NCBI GenBank assembly: GCA_965249775.1
Contig: OZ252253.1
Span: 1,612,001-1,676,000 of the forward strand
From: UBA822 sp965249775
GTDB taxonomy: Bacteria; Gemmatimonadota; Gemmatimonadetes; Longimicrobiales; Gaopeijiaceae
Length of the DNA: 64,000 nucleotides
Direction of reading: 5' to 3'
Below are positions 32,549 to 41,274 of this stretch, one piece after another. A model generated the notes under the pieces. That model saw nothing but the letters and a program-made list of their open reading frames with translations. It ran no database searches and was not told the origin of the DNA. The first letter of the stretch is position 1, and every line of letters starts with the position of its first letter. Made by a program: the position numbers and the translations under genes.

Positions 32549-35500
32549 CAGCGGCGCATCTCATTCTTGGACGGTATGACCGACGCGCCCGTACGGGCCC
32601 GCCATTCGACCTCGTCCTCGAGCTTTCTGAGGAACTCGCGCGGGTCTTCAACGCCCTGCACAATGATGTCGCCCTTGATCATGACCCGCGCGGAGCGTGC
32701 CATTTGCCTATCGGACGCACCGACGTCAGACTCTTCCTCCTCTGGGGTTATAGGGTGGGAGGGAGGGAAGACTGGCGGCACTACCGGCGGCAAGAAGATG
32801 TCCTCCGGATCCAAGGGAGGCGGCACAGGCGGCAGTATCGGAGGCAGTATCGGAGGATCCGGTAGCCGTGCCTGGGGGAGTTCGGGGTCTGACGCCGTGA
32901 AGCGGGCCAGTGCTACCTTGAAGCCGGCCGGCGCGTTACGAAGCGCGGCTGTCGCCTTGTCGGTCTCCGTAGCGAGCCCGTCGAGCGCACTCTCGGCGAA
33001 CCCGATAGCGGTCAGGAACTGGTCGAAGTCGAGCTTACCCAATAGCTCCTTGTCGAAATCCCCGAAGCCGTCCTGGAATTGCTCGAGGAACGAGTCGAAG
33101 TTCTCGGGCGTCAGCCCCTCGAGCACCGCGGCGAAGCCGTCGCTGACCTGGGCAGCGAGCAGGTCCATGACCGACGCGAATTTCTCGCCCGGGCCCTCGA
33201 TGTCGAAGAGCGCGAACTGCTTCTGCAGCAGCCCGAAGTCGCGGTTGAACGTGTTGAGGTTTTCGAGGGCGACGAGCAGGGCATCCGCGTCTCTGGCGAT
33301 GCTATCGAACGACGCGATGCCCGTGGCCTCGATGATCGCGTCAACGTCGCTGACCGTCAGGCCGAACTCCTTCATCACGTCGACCCACTCGAATGCGATG
33401 CCGGACTCCTCCAGCTCATCCAGGTCGCGCTCCGACCTCGGTTGCCTCTGCTGATACGTTTCGACGGCGGCGACGAACCTGTCGAACGGCAAGGCCACGG
33501 TCGCGTTGCTCAACGCATTGAGATTGTCCCCGAGCCGGTCCGCCGCCTCCATGTTCTTCCGTACGGCCTCGGTGTTCACCCGAAGCGCTTCGGCCGCCGC
33601 GAGCTGGGCATCGCTTGGACCGAACAGCCCACCGAGCGCGGACGTGAGCCCGGACATCACCGTCGAGATACCACCGCTCAGGAGGTTTCCGAGTGCGGAG
33701 GAGGCGATCTGTGTCGGGTCGAGGATACTCTTCGCTTGGCCCTCCAATCCTTCGAAAAATCCAACGCTCTTGCCCAAGTCTCTCGCTGCCTCGGCCGCGT
33801 CCTCCTGCGCCTTGGTAAATCGGAGAAGCAGGTCAAGAGTGCGCTGATACTCCTCGTTGGCCGGTCCGAGGCCGAGGTCGATCATCTCCTCGAGCGCGGC
33901 TCGGAAGATGCCGACCTTTGCGCTGACGAGGTCGAACCGGCGGCCGAGGGATGCCTCGAGCTGATCGGCTTTAGCGAGCTCGGCGTTCATGTCCTCGATG
34001 ATGGCCAGCGCGGGAAATTGCTCGGCCAGGCCGACGGCGGCGATGTCGGCCTGCTTCCCATCGAGCATCTTCTGCCAGTCCGAGGAGATCGCGCCGTCCA
34101 CTTCGATGATATGAGCCTCGAGCCGGTCGTATTCGAGTTGCATGTCGTCGACGGCGGTTTTCGTCATGGCGACCATCTCGTCTTGCAGCCGCTTCGCGAG
34201 CGCCGCCTGCTTGTCTAGGGACGTCTGCGCGGCCTGCCCGTCTGGGTCGATCAGGGGCGTAGCACCGCCGCTCACGCCTGGGATCGTCGTGCGGCTCCGC
34301 ATTTCCTCGCGGAGCTTCCGGAGGGCCGTTCCTGCGATGCCGGCCCGCCTAGATGCCTCGGTGAGCTGTCTCGCGAAATTATCAAAGAGGGGTGTGTCGC
34401 GAGCGGCAACAGCTGCACTCGCGAAGCGTCTCATGTCGTCCTGCAACGATTCCAGCTTCGCTGCTGCCTGCCGCTCCAACGCTTGTAGTGCTTCTCCGGA
34501 TTTGTCGGCCAAGCCGGCGCTGAACGTCTCCATCTGGCGTTGGAGATCGGCGACCGACCTCGACGCGTCGTCGGCGCCTTTCTTGGCGAGCAGAAATCCG
34601 CCAGCCAACAAAGCCAAGCCGGCAAGAATCGGAGCTCCAGGCAGCAGCATCGCACTCAGCCCGCCGAGCGCTGCCGTTCCACGTAGTATGCCCAACGCAG
34701 TGGTGATCCTGCCGATGGCGACCAGAGCAGGCCCGAGGACGGCCGTGAGCGCCACCATACCGATCGCCGTCGTCTGGATACTCTTCGGCAGCTCACCGAA
34801 GCCACGGATCATGTTACCCAGGACTTCGAGCACCGGCTTCGCGGCGTCCACCATCGCGAGTAGAGCGGGTGTGAGGTTATCGCCGAGCTCGGCGGCCATA
34901 TTGCGTACTTGGTTCCATGCGATCTTGAGCTGGTTGCCGGTCGTCGCGTAGGCTTTCTCGGCCTCGATCGTGAGCGCGGTATTCTCCTGCCAGGCCGTGC
35001 TGCCGAGATCTAAGCTCTTGCGCATCAGGTCGCCTGCGCCGGCCGCACTCAGCAACGCGCGGCGCACCCGGTCGTTGCCGAATTCGACGGACTCGAGGAC
35101 CTGGAAGACGTTGACCCCTTCGTCTGACAAACGTCCGAGCCCTTCGACGAACGTGACCAGCGCGTCGGCCGCGTCCGTCTCGAATGACTCGGCGAACTCC
35201 GCGCCGCTCATGCCCGCGATCCGGGCGAACTGCTCTAACTTGTCGCCGCCGTCGCCGACGGCGATCGCCATCTCGGCCATCACCTTGCTCAGAGCGGTAC
35301 CGCCGGACTCCGCCTCGATGCCTACCGAGGACAGGCTTGCTGCCAGCGCGAGGATTTGATCTTCGGTGAGCCCGACCTGGGTGCCCGCGCCGGCCAGTCG
35401 CAGACCCATCGCCACGATTTCTCGTTCTGTCGTGGCGAGATTGTTGCCCAACGCGACGACGGTAGAGCCCAGCCGATCGAACGCGTCCTGTGGCATACCC

Positions 35501-35955
35501 GTGATATTGGCCAGGCGCGCGAGATCCGTGGCCGCTTCTTCGCTTGTGAGGTTGGTGGCCACGCCGAGATCGGCGATGACGCGTGTGAAGCCGAGGATAT
35601 TGCTCGTCTCGATCCCGAGCTGACCTGCCGCCTCGCCGATGTTCGCGAGCTCCGTCGCGGCGACCGGAATCTGCTCGGACAGAGCTTTGAACTCATCGCC
35701 GAGGGCGGTGATCGTCTCGGCGCTCGCATCGACCGTCTTCGAGACGCCGGCCATCGCGTCTTCGAATTTGATCGACGAAGCGACGGCACCCGCGCCGAGC
35801 GCCAAGATCGGTGCCGTGACGTTGAGCGACAGGCTGCGCCCCATCCGGTCGAGGCGCTTGCCGACCTGCTCCATCCGGCGACTGGACTCGATGACCGCTT
35901 TGTCGAGCTCGCTGTTGTCGGCCCGGATCCGGACCATGAGGTCTTTCAGTCCCAT
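32548..35955 (-). CDS. Tail tape measure protein
   Basis: A 1,135-residue protein. The N-terminal VRIRADNSELDKAVIESSRR and LALGAGAVASSIKFEDAMAG are signatures of the TP901/PhageMin_Tail tape measure family, followed by a domain typical of that family (TNLTSEEAATDLARLANITG). The middle has hydrophobic segments (IAGLALLAGG near 470) and long coiled coils. A proline-rich stretch lies near residue 1070. It sets tail length and helps DNA entry. Size implies a tail of about 170 nm by the usual 0.15 nm per residue. Confidence 0.93.
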   Translation of the reverse strand: MGLKDLMVRIRADNSELDKAVIESSRRMEQVGKRLDRMGRSLSLNVTAPILALGAGAVASSIKFEDAMAGVSKTVDASAETITALGDEFKALSEQIPVAATELANIGEAAGQLGIETSNILGFTRVIADLGVATNLTSEEAATDLARLANITGMPQDAFDRLGSTVVALGNNLATTEREIVAMGLRLAGAGTQVGLTEDQILALAASLSSVGIEAESGGTALSKVMAEMAIAVGDGGDKLEQFARIAGMSGAEFAESFETDAADALVTFVEGLGRLSDEGVNVFQVLESVEFGNDRVRRALLSAAGAGDLMRKSLDLGSTAWQENTALTIEAEKAYATTGNQLKIAWNQVRNMAAELGDNLTPALLAMVDAAKPVLEVLGNMIRGFGELPKSIQTTAIGMVALTAVLGPALVAIGRITTALGILRGTAALGGLSAMLLPGAPILAGLALLAGGFLLAKKGADDASRSVADLQRQMETFSAGLADKSGEALQALERQAAAKLESLQDDMRRFASAAVAARDTPLFDNFARQLTEASRRAGIAGTALRKLREEMRSRTTIPGVSGGATPLIDPDGQAAQTSLDKQAALAKRLQDEMVAMTKTAVDDMQLEYDRLEAHIIEVDGAISSDWQKMLDGKQADIAAVGLAEQFPALAIIEDMNAELAKADQLEASLGRRFDLVSAKVGIFRAALEEMIDLGLGPANEEYQRTLDLLLRFTKAQEDAAEAARDLGKSVGFFEGLEGQAKSILDPTQIASSALGNLLSGGISTVMSGLTSALGGLFGPSDAQLAAAEALRVNTEAVRKNMEAADRLGDNLNALSNATVALPFDRFVAAVETYQQRQPRSERDLDELEESGIAFEWVDVMKEFGLTVSDVDAIIEATGIASFDSIARDADALLVALENLNTFNRDFGLLQKQFALFDIEGPGEKFASVMDLLAAQVSDGFAAVLEGLTPENFDSFLEQFQDGFGDFDKELLGKLDFDQFLTAIGFAESALDGLATETDKATAALRNAPAGFKVALARFTASDPELPQARLPDPPILPPILPPVPPPLDPEDIFLPPVVPPVFPPSHPITPEEEESDVGASDRQMARSARVMIKGDIIVQGVEDPREFLRKLEDEVEWRARTGASVIPSKNEMRR

Positions 35956-35959
35956 GCCG

Positions 35960-36280
35960 TTAACGCAACCTCCTCAGAATGGCGCTGTTCGCTTTCATCA
36001 CCCTGAGCATCTCTTCCGGCGTCTGTTCACGTTTCTTGCCCGCTGGAAGATTGGCGAAAAAGTCCTGGGGCTCGTACGCTTTGGCGCCCACCGCTCGTTT
36101 CGCGAAGAGGTTGGCGATCAGAGCGAGCACCTTCCCGAAACGCAGATCGTCTAGCGTACGTTCGGACTCGGTGAGTTCCCGCTTGCGCTCGAGGAGGCGC
36201 AGCATCCCACGTGGCGAAGACCGCCAGAAGTCCTGCTCGCCGAGTCCTAGGTCGACGCGAGCGACGACCCAAAGCCCCAT
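35960..36280 (-). CDS. Tail assembly chaperone T-like part
   Basis: Frame read by -1 slippage from the upstream gene, or possibly from an ATG at 36280. WVVARVDLGLGEQDFWRSSP and MLRLLERKRELTESE resemble the T component of lambda-type chaperones that link tape measure and tube protein during assembly. The open -1 frame reaches back to the slip site at 36310, passing the G stop. Ends five bases before the tape measure gene. Confidence 0.7.
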   Translation of the reverse strand: MGLWVVARVDLGLGEQDFWRSSPRGMLRLLERKRELTESERTLDDLRFGKVLALIANLFAKRAVGAKAYEPQDFFANLPAGKKREQTPEEMLRVMKANSAILRRLR

Positions 36281-36294
36281 CTCGTCGAGAGGCT

Positions 36295-36672
36295 CTAGGC
36301 GCTCGCCGCCAAAGGGTCGTCATCGTCCTCAGTCCCCTCCTCTTGGTCCTCTTGGTCCGTGATCGTCGGTTGCTCGGGCAGAGAATCGACGATCAAAGCG
36401 AATACTTGGCTCAGGATGTCCACCAGATTGCCCGGGTGCAGCAACTTCGCGACCGCGTCGATCGTCAGCTCCGCGTCTTCGTGAACCAGGAACGCCCACA
36501 CCAACTCGGCGACGTTGTCCTCGGCCACATTGTCTTGCAGTTCGCCCCTCAGCAGGCTGATCCCCGTTGCGTTCTTGAACAGGCGCATCGCATGCATGTC
36601 GCAGCGCAGCGTCCTCTCGCGGTCGAGCACGATCTTCGCCTCGGGAGCGGGCGGTCGAATGGCCTCGGTCAT
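36295..36672 (-). CDS. Tail assembly chaperone G-like protein
   Basis: A 125-residue, acidic protein (MTEAIRPPAPEAKIVLDRER, LRCDMHAMRLFKNATGISLL, ending EDDDDPLAASA). This is the usual G-type tail chaperone upstream of the tape measure. The -1 slip site CCCTTTG lies near its 3' end, giving a minor G-T fusion of about 235 residues. The ratio of G to G-T matters for tail assembly in lambda; here only sequence supports it. Confidence 0.75.
   Translation of the reverse strand: MTEAIRPPAPEAKIVLDRERTLRCDMHAMRLFKNATGISLLRGELQDNVAEDNVAELVWAFLVHEDAELTIDAVAKLLHPGNLVDILSQVFALIVDSLPEQPTITDQEDQEEGTEDDDDPLAASA
36310..36316 (-). promoter_or_regulatory. Programmed -1 frameshift site C CCT TTG
   Basis: On the minus strand the heptamer C CCT TTG is in the zero frame of the G-like gene and fits X XXY YYZ. 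Slippage puts the ribosome in the frame GGCGGCGAGCGCCTA and on into the T-like part. Lambda uses the same architecture with GGGAAAG. Confidence 0.75.
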
Positions 36673-36685
36673 TCTTTTGTGACTC

Positions 36686-37197
36686 CTATGTCCAGGTGAC
36701 GTCGCCGGAAATTTTCAGCGTGCCAGAAATGGGAAGTACGCCGTCGATCGGCGCATCGCCGACCTTCACGTTCACCAACGAGGCCGCAAATGACGCGGTC
36801 GTCGTGCCCGCGTCGGGCCAGATGATCTTGAAGTTGTGCGGGCCACCCGTGCCTTCGCCCTTCGAACGCAGACCGGTCGCATCATCGTGCGTCGCGTTGG
36901 CCTCGTCCCACAGACCTTCGAACGCGATCTCGCCGTCTTGTCCGGGGCATCCGCTGAAGTAGCCAACGTCTTGACCCGATGCTCCACGCGGATCGTGAGA
37001 GTGCGTAGCACGCTCGGCTCGTCGTGCGTTTCGAGCGCCACGGTCTCGCCCAAGTGGTAGACCGCCATCGCTGGCATGTCGTCGCGGTCGAGGGAGCGAG
37101 CCCGGAAGCGGTGCACCGTGAGTTCGGCGGGCTTGCCAGCGCCGTCGAGTGCCGCAGCGATGGCCGCCATGATCGTCTCGCGGATCGTGTCGGCCAT
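36686..37197 (-). pseudogene. Tail terminator and tail tube genes fused by deletion
   Basis: From the ATG at 37197, MADTIRETIMAAIAAALDGA through LTIRVEHRVK is the N-terminal half of a tail terminator/completion protein. After about residue 70 the good coding frame switches to another, DVGYFSGCPGQDGEIAFEGL through VGDAPIDGVLPISGTLKISG, the C-terminal half of a siphovirus tail tube (major tail) protein, ending at 36686. The expected end of the terminator and start of the tube gene are missing. No complete tube gene exists elsewhere in the tail module. A deletion of roughly 300 bp is inferred; an assembly error is possible. Confidence 0.6.
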
Positions 37198-37496
37198 CAG
37201 GCGTTGTCCCCGAGCCAGAGCCGCGTCTCAGCGCCGTCATTCTCGACGCGGTGGTCGGTGATCACATACGTCGTGCCACCCACGACGATCGTCGCATCTC
37301 TATCGAGGTTCGGCAGTATCCCGGTCGCGACGAGAACCGTGCGCACCCGCGCCACGGTTGTGAGTTCGCCACCCTCGAGGATCTCCTCGTCAACGTAGTC
37401 GACGTGGCCATAGGTCGTGACGCCGCCGAATACGACGGTGTCACCCCCCGTATCCTCGATCATGGCCTCGACTTCCGCGGCGGTCTGGAGGGCCAT
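37197..37496 (-). CDS. Head-tail joining protein (gpFII-like)
   Basis: A 99-residue beta-rich protein. DTVVFGGVTTYGHVDYVDEE and the C-terminal IVVGGTTYVITDHRVENDGA-ETRLWL are the usual pattern of FII/stopper-type connector proteins that bridge portal complex and tail. The gene order (after the head genes, before the terminator) agrees. Confidence 0.7.
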   Translation of the reverse strand: MALQTAAEVEAMIEDTGGDTVVFGGVTTYGHVDYVDEEILEGGELTTVARVRTVLVATGILPNLDRDATIVVGGTTYVITDHRVENDGAETRLWLGDNA

Positions 37497-37508
37497 CGGT
37501 CTTCCCCC

Positions 37509-37913
37509 CTAGCCGAGCTCAGCCAGGATCTTCTGGGCGGTCTTCCTGCCGACGCCCGCGATCGCCACCAGGTCGTCGACACTCCTGGGGACTTCTTCGA
37601 CCCAAACCAGACCCGACTCCTCAAGGGCCTCGCGACCCGGGAAATCCATCGGTAAAGGAGTCAAGGGCTCGTCGTCTTCGGTCCCGCCTGTCTCATCCGA
37701 GCCCTCAGTCTTCGCGGCCGGAGGCGGAGGTATTTCACGCGACATACTGGATCCGCTCACGGACTCCACGAGATCGCCGAGCGTGAGGCCGCCCGCCGCT
37801 GGCTCGTTGAGATCCTCGGCCGTGAGCTCCAACGTCTCTGAATCCGTCCCAGGAACGTGAAGCACCCCACGCCGCTTGATGCTGTTCCGTGCGCGATAAT
37901 GCTTGCCCATCAT
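37509..37913 (-). CDS. Head completion-type protein with helix-hairpin-helix tail
   Basis: A 134-residue protein. The first part (MGKHYRARNSIKRRGVLHVP) is basic and leads to a disordered proline/acidic middle. The C-terminus (FPGREALEESGLVWVEEVPR, then LVAIAGVGRKTAQKILAELG) is a helix-hairpin-helix module, normally a nonspecific DNA-binding element. The same module, preceded by FPG, ends the small terminase (45355). The position between capsid and connector genes suggests a head-completion role. Confidence 0.55.
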   Translation of the reverse strand: MMGKHYRARNSIKRRGVLHVPGTDSETLELTAEDLNEPAAGGLTLGDLVESVSGSSMSREIPPPPAAKTEGSDETGGTEDDEPLTPLPMDFPGREALEESGLVWVEEVPRSVDDLVAIAGVGRKTAQKILAELG

Positions 37914-37985
37914 TCACTCCTTCAAGAAGGCTCAAGGGCTAGGGGAGGGGGACGTCCCCTAGCTCGATGGCATCTGTGGTTGGAC

Positions 37986-39260
37986 CTAGAGGACCGTCGC
38001 GGCGAGACTCGCGCCTGGGCGATACGGCACGACGAGCGGCGCACTTTGCAGTAGCAACCACCGCACAGCGGGGTCCTCCTCGAGCCAGCTCTTGATGAAG
38101 AACCGGTCCGATTGGTAGCCCGCCTTCTCGTCCTGGATCGCGCCATACGCGCGCGCGCCCTCGATGTCGGGTCCGCCCATAATGACCGTCCCCGCGGGCA
38201 TGACCTTTTGCGTCACGTCGGCTTCGTCGACGTATGACTGCTGGTAGACCCAGATTTCGAAGTCGCCGATGCTGCCGACCATGCGAGCGATGCGACCGTC
38301 GAGCGGACCGGTTTCCGCCACCGACGTTGAGCCGCGGCGAGTGTCGAGAGCGTCTTTGACTTCCGCCTTCGCGCGGAACGCTTGCCATGCCGTCGGCTCC
38401 ATCACCACACTCGTCGGCACGGAACCGCTGTCGTCCTGGATCAGCGTCGCCCAAGCCTCGAGATCGTCAAGCGGAGCAGAAGCTGGCTCGTCGATATTCC
38501 ACCGATCGTCGCCCGTCAGTGTGAGCGTGAGCGCTGCGGCTCGGCCATAGTTGACGACGACCGTGTCGTAGCCCTCGCCCGATACCGTGACTTGACTGAG
38601 GCGCAGTGCCTCGGCGGCCATCACCTCCTCGCGCAGCGTCAGCATCCGAAGCTGATCTTCGATCGCGAGACGGAGCGACATGTTGCGTCGGTCCATGGCG
38701 GACATGGAGCCGCCGATTTGCTCGCCCATCTGGCGCCGAAGCGGATGGTCTGGATCGAATTCCCGCTTATCCTTCGCGTACGCGGGAGTGAATGTCTTCG
38801 TGTCGAAGCCCTGACTCTCGACGACCTTCCCGGCAACCTTTGGGGACACAAAGGGCGTGACCCGACGCTTACGGTTCTCTACATCGAAGCTGATCTTCTT
38901 TTTTCCGTCCGACGTTTGGACAAATGGGAAGAAGCGATCGAGAAGAAACGAGGCGGGTTCCTTGAGGTTCGCCACGACCCCACGCAGAACGTTCGTGTCG
39001 TAGATGTCCACGGCCCCAGCTTCCCTCCACTGGGGCGACATGAACCCGAGGAACGTTTCGTTGAAGCTCTTGGCGACGCCCCCGAATACTCGGCCGAGGG
39101 CGATCAGGGCGGCACTCGCTCCGTTGAGCATCTTCGCGTACCGCCGCTTCGCGAGCTCGTGCTCGTTGAACTTCATGACGGGCGGAATCGCAGGCGGCAT
39201 CCGCAAGCAAAGCAACGCCACCGCCGCCATCAAGAATGCGATGAGATACTTCATGTCCAT
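37986..39260 (-). CDS. Major capsid protein (lambda gpE family)
   Basis: A 424-residue protein. From about residue 80 the sequence follows the gpE family: YDTNVLRGVVANLKEPASFL, DVENRKRRVTPFVSPKVAGK, DPDHPLRRQMGEQIGGSMSA, and later ENDxxGAI-like blocks ending VRWLLLQSAPLVVPYRPGAS. Normal gpE proteins are about 340 residues. Here an N-terminal extension of about 75 residues begins with a hydrophobic helix (MKYLIAFLMAAVALLCLRMP) and a second one near residue 50. Its ATG has a strong AGGAG, so translation begins there. It may be a cleaved delta-like domain. Confidence 0.85.
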   Translation of the reverse strand: MDMKYLIAFLMAAVALLCLRMPPAIPPVMKFNEHELAKRRYAKMLNGASAALIALGRVFGGVAKSFNETFLGFMSPQWREAGAVDIYDTNVLRGVVANLKEPASFLLDRFFPFVQTSDGKKKISFDVENRKRRVTPFVSPKVAGKVVESQGFDTKTFTPAYAKDKREFDPDHPLRRQMGEQIGGSMSAMDRRNMSLRLAIEDQLRMLTLREEVMAAEALRLSQVTVSGEGYDTVVVNYGRAAALTLTLTGDDRWNIDEPASAPLDDLEAWATLIQDDSGSVPTSVVMEPTAWQAFRAKAEVKDALDTRRGSTSVAETGPLDGRIARMVGSIGDFEIWVYQQSYVDEADVTQKVMPAGTVIMGGPDIEGARAYGAIQDEKAGYQSDRFFIKSWLEEDPAVRWLLLQSAPLVVPYRPGASLAATVL

Positions 39261-39286
39261 TAACTCCTTTTAGGGGCGATGGTGGG

Positions 39287-39943
39287 CTACCGCGCGACGG
39301 TTGTCCGCAGGATGATCCCCCGAGCTTCGAGGTCCGCTCTCACCGTGGCCGCCGAGTGACCGGCGCCGAAGGTGAGGGCGCTTTCGTTGAACTCGCCCTC
39401 CATGTAGACGGGCCCTTCTCTGGCCCCGAGCGTGGCATCGATCGCGTCTGCCGCGATGTACTTCGGCCTGTTCGAGCCGTCGGCGGCCGCCGCAGCGGCA
39501 GCCAAGAACTCGCCCGACCCGGTGACCGTCACCGTGAACTTGTCGCCGAGTGCGAAATCGGTCGCGCCGTCCGCGATCGTGAAGTTCAGGTGCGGCGACG
39601 TGTAGGCCGCGGCGACCACCGCGTCCGATCCAACACGGTTCCCATCCGGATCCACGACCGAGAAGATGCCGCCATTGGCGACGACCTCCACACACTCGAT
39701 CGTGTAGATCCCGGCCATGGTCTCGATTCCGCCGGTGACGGAACCCATCGTTCCGTTGCCGGTGTTACCTGCGTCGGCCGTCGCGGTCGCGGGAACAGTT
39801 GAGGCCGTACGTTCTCCCAACACCGTCCCGGCGACGACGTTTTGGCCGGAAACGATGGTGACGTCCTTGGTCGTACGAGGCTTCTCGCCGGCGATGAGCC
39901 GGTCTGGGTCGCTCGTCGCGCTCTCGAAGCTCGGATCCGTCAT
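39287..39943 (-). CDS. Head decoration protein (lambda gpD family)
   Basis: A 218-residue protein. N-terminal DRLIAGEKPRTTKDVTIVSG and QNVVAGTVLGERTA are the strand block typical of gpD-family (HDPD) capsid-stabilising proteins. A middle insertion (residues 55-150) with VTVTGSGEFLAAAAAAADGS is beta-rich and about 90 residues longer than lambda gpD. GGGGAG precedes the ATG. It is located between protease and capsid as in lambda. Confidence 0.8.
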   Translation of the reverse strand: MTDPSFESATSDPDRLIAGEKPRTTKDVTIVSGQNVVAGTVLGERTASTVPATATADAGNTGNGTMGSVTGGIETMAGIYTIECVEVVANGGIFSVVDPDGNRVGSDAVVAAAYTSPHLNFTIADGATDFALGDKFTVTVTGSGEFLAAAAAAADGSNRPKYIAADAIDATLGAREGPVYMEGEFNESALTFGAGHSAATVRADLEARGIILRTTVAR

Positions 39944-39981
39944 TGCTCAAATCTCCCCTTGATTGGTTCCGGCCGAGGTCG

Positions 39982-40386
39982 TTAGGACCCGGCACCCATG
40001 ATGGCGGCCACCGCTGTAGCCACTTCGTCCGCGTCGCCCGTCACGGCTGGACCGGGAGCTTCGAGCTTCGCTTCCGTCGCCTTGAGGGCGTCGATATGCG
40101 CCAGGCTCTTGGCGTCCGATCGCTCCTTCTGGGCCGCAAGCACCCGTAGAGCGGCCTCGCCAGCGCTACAGTTCGCGTCTAGCTTGAGCTCTGCCTTGAG
40201 CTGCTCGAGCCCACGGGCTTCGATGGCCTCGATGGCGAGCAGGCGCTCGCGCTCCGCGTCCGCCCCCGCGATGCACCCCTCGCCATGGATCTCGGTGACC
40301 AGGTCGGAATGATTCGCGTTCAAGAACGCCCGATCGATGACCGGCTGCTGCGCCGCCGGCGTTTTCCCCTCTTCCGTCTTGTCCAT
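39982..40386 (-). CDS. Nested scaffold protein (Nu3-like)
   Basis: An in-frame internal ATG at 40386 has GGAGATTC upstream and would give a 134-residue protein, MDKTEEGKTPAAQQPVIDRA to the common stop, helical and acidic. The arrangement matches lambda C/Nu3, where scaffold is expressed from an internal start of the protease gene. Confidence 0.65.
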   Translation of the reverse strand: MDKTEEGKTPAAQQPVIDRAFLNANHSDLVTEIHGEGCIAGADAERERLLAIEAIEARGLEQLKAELKLDANCSAGEAALRVLAAQKERSDAKSLAHIDALKATEAKLEAPGPAVTGDADEVATAVAAIMGAGS

Positions 40387-41274
40387 GCCTGAATCTCCTG
40401 CCTGTGATGTGGAGTCCCCGCCCGCGGCGAGACTCTGGGTGCCGCCATCGCGGCGGCTGTGGTTCTCTCGATGGTCTTGGATGACGCTCTCGAGAGTCCC
40501 GATGCGATCCACCAAACCCGCCTCGAATGCGGCTTCGCCGACGAACGTCGCGCCCTGACCGAAGTCGGCGAGCGCTGTTTCCTCATCGACCCCGCGATTT
40601 CGCGCCACGTCCTTCACGAAGACCGCACCTATCGCATCGACCTGGCTTTGAAGGTCAGCTTGGCCTTCGATGGAAAACGGATCGAGTCGCTTCTTCGGTG
40701 ACTGGCTAGAGACCATCTCTAGGCGTCGCGCGTCCCCCCGACCCTTGAATTCCACGACGCCCAAAACCGCGCCGAGACTACCTATTCGAGAAGTTGGCGA
40801 GGCGACGACTTCAGCCGCCGCAGTCGCCACCCACAGAGCAGCCGACTCGGCCCTGTTCGACACGAAGGCGGTCAGCGGTTTCTCATCTCGCGCTGAGAAG
40901 ATCAACTCAGAGAGCTCGTGGCTACCGTTCACCTCACCACCAGGGGAGTCAACGTCCAGGACGATCGAGTTCACGGCGGGATCCGCCAGAGCTTCCCCGA
41001 TAGTTTTGGCCAATATTTCCGTCGACGTGGCGCCGCTAATCGCCGTCATGAGGTTAGCCCGGCGGAACATCGGACCCGTGACAGGGATCACGGCAACACC
41101 GTTCACGACTGTCGCCGCGCCTGGCGTAGCCAGCCGCTCGCCTTCCCGCCGCTGGATCGCGTTGATGAAGCCTTCTTCGTCGTTCAATCGATCCGCGATG
41201 TCACAGATCGTTTCCATCGCTTCCTCGGTGATAGCCCACGGCGTACGTGCGATGTGCTCGCGTATCCTGCTCAT
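39982..41274 (-). CDS. S49 capsid maturation protease with fused scaffold (lambda C-like)
   Basis: A 430-residue protein. Residues 55-270 form an SppA/S49 peptidase: IPVTGPMFRRANLMTAISGA, VLDVDSPGGEVNGSHELSEL, then the nucleophile serine in NRAESAALWVATAA and a lysine in SQSPKKRLDP. The C-terminal 134 residues are alanine/glutamate-rich and helical, as a scaffold. The protease cleaves scaffold and head proteins. It overlaps the portal gene by ATGA and contains the nested scaffold start at 40386. Confidence 0.88.
   Translation of the reverse strand: MSRIREHIARTPWAITEEAMETICDIADRLNDEEGFINAIQRREGERLATPGAATVVNGVAVIPVTGPMFRRANLMTAISGATSTEILAKTIGEALADPAVNSIVLDVDSPGGEVNGSHELSELIFSARDEKPLTAFVSNRAESAALWVATAAAEVVASPTSRIGSLGAVLGVVEFKGRGDARRLEMVSSQSPKKRLDPFSIEGQADLQSQVDAIGAVFVKDVARNRGVDEETALADFGQGATFVGEAAFEAGLVDRIGTLESVIQDHRENHSRRDGGTQSLAAGGDSTSQAGDSGMDKTEEGKTPAAQQPVIDRAFLNANHSDLVTEIHGEGCIAGADAERERLLAIEAIEARGLEQLKAELKLDANCSAGEAALRVLAAQKERSDAKSLAHIDALKATEAKLEAPGPAVTGDADEVATAVAAIMGAGS

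Noticed and set aside
33079..34218. Plus-strand frame of 379 codons opposite the tape measure gene
   Set aside because: It is the complementary frame of a clear tape measure gene; composition reflects GC-rich codon bias.
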